In this document: positions 6,914 through 9,830 of the stretch, one piece after another | Layout: each line of letters starts with the position of its first letter | Position numbering within the stretch: position 1 is the stretch's first letter | Source: Methanothrix sp. | Lineage (GTDB): Archaea; Halobacteriota; Methanosarcinia; Methanotrichales; Methanotrichaceae | Assembly (NCBI GenBank): GCA_012798025.1 | Contig: JAAZNX010000139.1 | Coordinates: 1-9,830 of the forward strand | Length of the DNA stretch: 9,830 bases | Direction of reading: 5' to 3' | The notes under the pieces: generated by a model | What the model was told of the DNA's origin: nothing | The model's input: only the letters and a program-made list of their open reading frames with translations | The model's database searches: none | Translations under genes and position numbers: made by a program

Positions 6914-6933
6914 CTTGCCCCTGAAGGGGCAGG
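6914..6933. repeat. terminal hairpin of an IS200/IS605-type relic
   Basis: TGCCCC (6916-6921) and GGGGCA (6926-6931) form a perfect six-pair stem with a four-base loop (TTCA on the minus strand). A further C:G pair lies outside a mismatch. IS200/IS605 elements end in short subterminal hairpins recognised by the TnpA transposase, and the right-end hairpin lies just after tnpB. In this orientation (TnpB fragment immediately upstream on the minus strand), it sits where the right end, and the 3' part of an omega RNA, would be. Confidence 0.5.
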
Positions 6934-6948
6934 GCCTCCTAAGTCAAT

Positions 6949-7077
6949 TGCAAGCTTGCTTTTGGATTTGACATAGTACTTGGGATACTGGATAGTTTCG
7001 CCAGTAGAGAGGACAACCAGGCTGTTCAAGCCAACGTCTAAACCAATGGCAGCCTTCATCGTTGGCACATCCGTGGA
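6949..7077 (-). pseudogene. TnpB fragment around the first RuvC motif
   Basis: The peptide PTMKAAIGLDVGLNSLVVLS, followed by TGETIQYPKYYVKSKSKLA, matches the start of the RuvC-like nuclease domain of TnpB (IS605 OrfB), the RNA-guided nuclease ancestral to Cas12. The first catalytic aspartate is the D of GLDVGLNS. A TAG closes the frame at about 7080 upstream, and the similarity ends after the KSKSKLA segment, so only about 40 of some 370-400 residues remain. Both the N-terminal half and the other two RuvC motifs are gone. The frame then runs on without similarity through the terminal hairpin to a stop at 6871. This is an internally deleted relic with no activity. No tnpA lies nearby. Confidence 0.72.
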
Positions 7078-7238
7078 CCCCTAAATAGATATGGATTTCG
7101 CTTCAATTTTCAATATCAGTAGGGACGTCATCCATCCCGTTCTCGGAAAGGGACAGGTCTTCGGCCGGGTTTTCTCTCTCGTGATCGACGATCATTCCAT
7201 GCCATATCTATATATTCTATCCAGACCAATTGGTTCTG

Positions 7239-7245
7239 TATAAAA
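7239..7245 (+). promoter_or_regulatory. TATA box of the TIR-domain gene
   Basis: TATAAAA lies about 80 bases before the ATG at 7322, which would place transcription start near 7268 with a leader of about 54 bases. An opposing TATA-like element (CTATATATTC on the plus strand, 7208-7217) lies nearby, so the region may be divergent. Confidence 0.45.
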
Positions 7246-7251
7246 CATCAC

Positions 7252-7266
7252 TTTGAAGACTTCAAA
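7252..7266. promoter_or_regulatory. perfect dyad, candidate operator of the TIR-domain gene
   Basis: TTTGAAG-A-CTTCAAA is a perfect 15-base inverted repeat centred on 7259. It lies between the TATA box and the expected start of transcription, where many archaeal repressors bind to block polymerase. The regulator is not in the window. Confidence 0.45.
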
Positions 7267-7321
7267 TGCCTAATGACTTCAATCATGCGAGCAGTCACAT
7301 CAGGCCTCCTGGAATCTGTGG

Positions 7322-7882
7322 ATGATCTCAAGAATTTATATATCTCACAGCCGCGAAGATGAGGATATGGCCTTGCAGCTCTCTTGCGCACTTTGGCGAG
7401 TGGGCCTGGAGAGCTATGCGGCTCTTTATAATCTGTCTCCTGCTATCTCTCTGGCCGAGCGTGTATCTTATTGCATACACAACTCGGAGTGTGTGGTGGC
7501 ATTGCTGACAAAAGATGGTTCTAGATCTGCGACGGTATGTCAGGAGATCGGCATGGCGCGAGGCCTTGATCTGCTGATCGTTCCCATTCTGGAAGAGGGC
7601 GCGAAGTTGCCCTTCCTCATCGAGCACCTGCAGCCCATAACATACGTCCGAGAAAAATATGCAGATTGCATCGGTCTTTTGATAAAGACCATCCGGGACC
7701 TGAGCAGGCTGGAGTGGCTGAAGGTAACATGTCCCAGATGCGGGGAGGAGATGACCCAATACTTAACACCGCAATACGAAGTAGACGCTGCCTTGCAGAA
7801 GGGTTCAAACTTGGAGACCATCTGCAGCTACTGTCAGAATAGGATCTACCTTGATCCAAGGACCTTTGCACCAGTGACCTGA
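7322..7882 (+). CDS. TIR-domain protein with C-terminal zinc ribbon
   Basis: Residues 4-127 look like a TIR domain. It starts RIYISHSREDEDMA (the beta-A strand and box 1), and continues with a C-V-V-A-L-L-T strand (57-63) and QEIGMARG (74-81), in which Glu75 occupies the place of the catalytic glutamate of NAD-cleaving TIRs. A hydrophobic LLIVPILEE strand follows. Residues 137-171 hold two Cys pairs, CPRC (137-140) and CSYC (168-171), a likely zinc ribbon. No membrane segment or signal is seen, so it should be cytoplasmic. Bacterial and archaeal TIRs serve in antiphage defence, as NADases or as signal relays; others are protein adaptors, and the sequence does not decide which applies. The ATG at 7322 is preceded only by weak Shine-Dalgarno matches. 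It stands alone, 83 bases upstream of the ribosomal operon start, without recognisable defence partners. Confidence 0.75.
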   Translation: MISRIYISHSREDEDMALQLSCALWRVGLESYAALYNLSPAISLAERVSYCIHNSECVVALLTKDGSRSATVCQEIGMARGLDLLIVPILEEGAKLPFLIEHLQPITYVREKYADCIGLLIKTIRDLSRLEWLKVTCPRCGEEMTQYLTPQYEVDAALQKGSNLETICSYCQNRIYLDPRTFAPVT

Positions 7883-7926
7883 TCGATTCTTGTGAATCTA
7901 CTGGGGCTCATCTCCCGTTCCAAACC

Positions 7927-7937
7927 TTTTTATATAT
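7927..7937 (+). promoter_or_regulatory. strong TATA box of the ribosomal-protein operon
   Basis: TTTTTATATAT, preceded by CCAAACC, is the clearest archaeal promoter in the window. With the usual spacing, transcription starts near 7957, only about 9 bases before the ATG at 7966, so the first gene has a very short leader. Confidence 0.7.
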
Positions 7938-7940
7938 CTA

Positions 7941-7958
7941 CCATCTTTGAAAAGATGG
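7941..7958. promoter_or_regulatory. perfect dyad between TATA box and start codon
   Basis: CCATCTT (7941-7947) and AAGATGG (7952-7958) pair perfectly around TGAA. It covers the expected transcription start of the ribosomal operon, so it is better placed as a DNA-binding site (operator) than as an RNA hairpin. Confidence 0.4.
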
Positions 7959-7965
7959 AAATCTG

Positions 7966-8805
7966 ATGATAGGATGCCGCGAGAGAGCCATCGTGATCCC
8001 GTCCTCTCTCACCATGGAGAGCAGAGATGGGCGCGTAAATACGCTGAAGGTTGGCTTGATCGCCCGCGCAGCAGCAGTCTTTCGCATGAACCGCATCGTG
8101 ATCTACAAAGATCCAGAGTACGACGATTCCAGGTTCATCGCCATGGTTCTGCGCTATATGGAAACGCCGCAGTACCTGCGAAAGAGGCTCATCCCACGCA
8201 GGGAGGAGCTTCGTCACGTTGGAATGCTGCCGCCTTTGCGCACCCCTCATCACCCAACAAACTCAAAATCGGAATCGCTCAAGATTGGCGAGTTTCGCGT
8301 CGGAGCAGTCGTTGAAAGCGTCGGATCTGATGGTGGCGTCTGGGTGGAAATCGGAATCGATCGCCCAATTCCCCTCCGCACCGCGGGTAGGTACTCGGTG
8401 GGGCAACGCCTAAATGTCAGAATCTTTTCGCGAAAACCGCTCGCCGCTGAGCCTGTGGACCAAATGGAGATCCCTCATTACTGGGGGTATGAGACTGAAA
8501 CAGTCGATAGCCTTGAAGGCTACCTGGCGTCGAAGGATGATGCCTACGTGCTTCTCACCTCCAGAAAAGGAAAGGCCATAACGCCGGAAATCCTCCAGAA
8601 GATAGGTCGATTGGGCATGAAGCGCGATCTTGCGGTGGTATTCGGCTCACCCGCACGAGGCGTAGATGCGTTCTTGAGTTGTGAAGCAATGGACAGGTAC
8701 GACATGATTAACACCATTCCGCATCAGGGAACGGAGACTGTTCGAGTGGAAGAGGCAGTCTTCGCCACTTTGGCTTTGCTTGGCCTGGTGCGCTTGGAGG
8801 ACTAA
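7966..8805 (+). CDS. SPOUT-fold RNA methyltransferase (MTH1/COG2106 family)
   Basis: This is a predicted RNA methyltransferase of the SPOUT class, which uses SAM bound in a C-terminal knot. At 279 residues it has the family length. Residues 6-98 form the first part of the Rossmann-like half (VGLIARAAAVFRMNRIVIYK and RKRLIPRREELRHVGMLPP). Residues about 105-160 form an inserted OB-like beta domain (FRVGAVVES, GGVWVEIG, GQRLNVRIFS). The knot follows at 224-270, with VFGSPARG (225-232), NTIPHQGTETVR (249-260) and a VEEAVFATLALL helix. These are the SAM-binding loops, and they look intact. The family is usually found directly before the uL3 gene in archaea, and its eukaryotic relative is SPOUT1/CENP-32; the exact target uridine in rRNA is not something I can read here. 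It is the first gene of the operon and touches rpl3 with no gap. Confidence 0.92.
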   Translation: MIGCRERAIVIPSSLTMESRDGRVNTLKVGLIARAAAVFRMNRIVIYKDPEYDDSRFIAMVLRYMETPQYLRKRLIPRREELRHVGMLPPLRTPHHPTNSKSESLKIGEFRVGAVVESVGSDGGVWVEIGIDRPIPLRTAGRYSVGQRLNVRIFSRKPLAAEPVDQMEIPHYWGYETETVDSLEGYLASKDDAYVLLTSRKGKAITPEILQKIGRLGMKRDLAVVFGSPARGVDAFLSCEAMDRYDMINTIPHQGTETVRVEEAVFATLALLGLVRLED

Positions 8806-9810
8806 ATGGCAAAGATACACCGACCGAGAAGAGGTTCGCTGGCCTACAGCCCGAGAAAAAGGGCGAAGAGCGAGGTCCCCAGAATCAGAAGCTGGCTGGA
8901 AGAGGATAAAGCCAGGATAGCAGGCTTTGCAGGTTACAAGGCCGGCATGACTCACGTCATGATGATAGACGATCGACCCAGAAGCCTTACCGAAGGCATG
9001 GAGATTTCCGTGCCCGTGACGGTTCTGGAGGTGCCGCCCATGAATATTGTGGCAGTGCGCGCCTACGAGAACTATAACGGAGGCCTGCGGCCTGCAGGCG
9101 AGGCCTGGGCAGAGAACCTGGATCCCAGCCTTGCAAGGGCCATAACAGTGCCAAAGAAGACCCGCGGAACACTGCCTGGCGATCTCGCGGCCCTGGGAGA
9201 TGATATCGCAGATGTACGTGTTCTGGCGCACACCAATCCAACGCTCATCACGGGAGTTCCCAAGAAGGTGCCGGAGCTCATGGAGATACCAGTTGGTGGC
9301 GGGACCATGATTGACAGGCTCCACTTTGCGCAAACGCTGTTGGGCCAACAGGTGCCTGTTTCAAGCGTCTTTGAGCAGGGCGATCTGCTGGATGCATCTG
9401 CAGTGACCAAAGGCAAAGGCACTCAGGGTCCAGTCAGACGCTGGGGAATTGCTATCGCGAAGAGAAAGCACGCTCGCACCGGCAAGGTGCGTCACGTTGG
9501 AAACCTAGGACCATGGCATCCTTCGCACATCAGCTGGCGTGTTCCACAACTGGGTCAGATGGGCTACCATCAGAGGACTGAGTACAATAAGAGGCTTATG
9601 TTCATCGGGAACGACGGTTCGGAGATAACGCCAGAAGGCGGATTCCCAGGATACGGCCTGGTGCGCAACCAGTATGTATTGATCAAAGGCAGCGTGCCAG
9701 GGCCGGTCAAGAGGTTGGTCAGGATTAGGCATGCCATAAGGCCCGGAATGAACTTCGTGAAGGCGCCCGAGTTCCTCTATGTGAGCAAAGAATCCAAGCA
9801 GGGGGTCTAG
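8806..9810 (+). CDS. rpl3: large ribosomal subunit protein uL3 (archaeal type)
   Basis: uL3 binds 23S rRNA and reaches towards the peptidyl transferase centre. The 334-residue length is that of the archaeal/eukaryotic form, longer than bacterial L3 (about 210). The basic N-terminus (MAKIHRPRRGSLAYSPRKRA) and the GFAGYKAGMTHVMMIDD core are typical. Later blocks such as KGKGTQGPVRRWG (about 201-213), HVGNLGPWHPSH and GQMGYHQRTEYNKR (about 249-262) fit the rRNA-contacting loop and the central beta-barrel. The ATG directly follows the TAA of the methyltransferase gene, with GGAGG at 8796-8800 placed inside the end of that gene, so the two are translated together. The uL4 gene starts three bases after its stop. 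The gene appears complete and normal. Confidence 0.97.
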   Translation: MAKIHRPRRGSLAYSPRKRAKSEVPRIRSWLEEDKARIAGFAGYKAGMTHVMMIDDRPRSLTEGMEISVPVTVLEVPPMNIVAVRAYENYNGGLRPAGEAWAENLDPSLARAITVPKKTRGTLPGDLAALGDDIADVRVLAHTNPTLITGVPKKVPELMEIPVGGGTMIDRLHFAQTLLGQQVPVSSVFEQGDLLDASAVTKGKGTQGPVRRWGIAIAKRKHARTGKVRHVGNLGPWHPSHISWRVPQLGQMGYHQRTEYNKRLMFIGNDGSEITPEGGFPGYGLVRNQYVLIKGSVPGPVKRLVRIRHAIRPGMNFVKAPEFLYVSKESKQGV

Positions 9811-9813
9811 GCG

Positions 9814-9830
9814 ATGAAGGCTAATGTCAT
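9814..9830 (+). CDS. rpl4: start of large ribosomal subunit protein uL4, cut by the window edge
   Basis: Only MKANV and part of the next codon are visible. The start of archaeal uL4 commonly reads like this, and uL4 regularly follows uL3 in this cluster. The GGGGGT just upstream (9801-9806), inside the end of rpl3, could act as the ribosome binding site. Confidence 0.75.

Noticed and set aside
7183..7193. GATCG-A-CGATC dyad in the intergenic region before the TIR gene
   Set aside because: It is short, and its position relative to the nearby TATA-like element does not clearly serve any gene.
8647..9348. A 233-codon open frame on the minus strand across the SPOUT gene and rpl3
   Set aside because: It overlaps two conserved genes in another frame and has His/Gln/Cys-rich, unstructured composition.
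1..9830. CRISPR arrays, tRNA and rRNA genes
   Set aside because: No regularly spaced direct repeats and no tRNA or rRNA signatures were seen by eye. A covariance-model scan was not possible.

Overview
The window is archaeal, most likely from a methanogenic euryarchaeon close to Methanothrix (Methanosaeta). The strongest evidence is the right end. A SPOUT-fold RNA methyltransferase gene of the MTH1/COG2106 family abuts a 334-residue archaeal-type ribosomal protein uL3 gene, and the first codons of uL4 follow, which is the usual head of the archaeal ribosomal protein cluster. Strong archaeal TATA boxes, Shine-Dalgarno sites and many TPR and secreted proteins fit this. The genus is inferred, not proven.

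Layout from left to right. Positions 1-142 hold the end of a reading frame on the minus strand that runs off the window and looks like a coiled-coil tail. Positions 143-734 hold no convincing gene. Positions 735-1128 are the broken N-terminal part of an IS4/IS1634-type transposase, with one stop and one frameshift. Next comes a minus-strand block: a small secreted protein (1272-1835), then a tightly coupled set read leftwards from 5181 to 1955. In transcription order that set is a chimeric frame (ABC ATPase head joined to a methyltransferase-like tail), a stomatin/SPFH membrane protein, a FecCD-type permease and a FecE-type ATPase. The last two form the membrane and motor parts of an importer for a metal chelate such as siderophore-iron, heme or cobalamin. 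No substrate-binding protein lies in the window.

Positions 5182-5444 are intergenic but structured: a TATA box, a long imperfect inverted repeat and a GC-rich hairpin. A 13-repeat exported TPR protein follows (5445-6890, minus). Directly upstream of it lies a relic of an IS200/IS605-type element: a TnpB fragment around the first RuvC aspartate, and a terminal hairpin. On the plus strand, a TIR-domain protein with a C-terminal zinc ribbon (7322-7882) lies just before the ribosomal operon. Both the TIR gene and the ribosomal operon carry a perfect dyad immediately downstream of their TATA box.

The most notable items are the in-frame ABC/methyltransferase chimera at the head of a transport operon, the TIR-zinc ribbon protein with its operator-like dyad, a possible CUG start for the stomatin gene, the structured element at 5264-5368, and two transposon relics. 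I do not see a complete new multi-gene system. The TIR-zinc ribbon gene is the best candidate for something undescribed.
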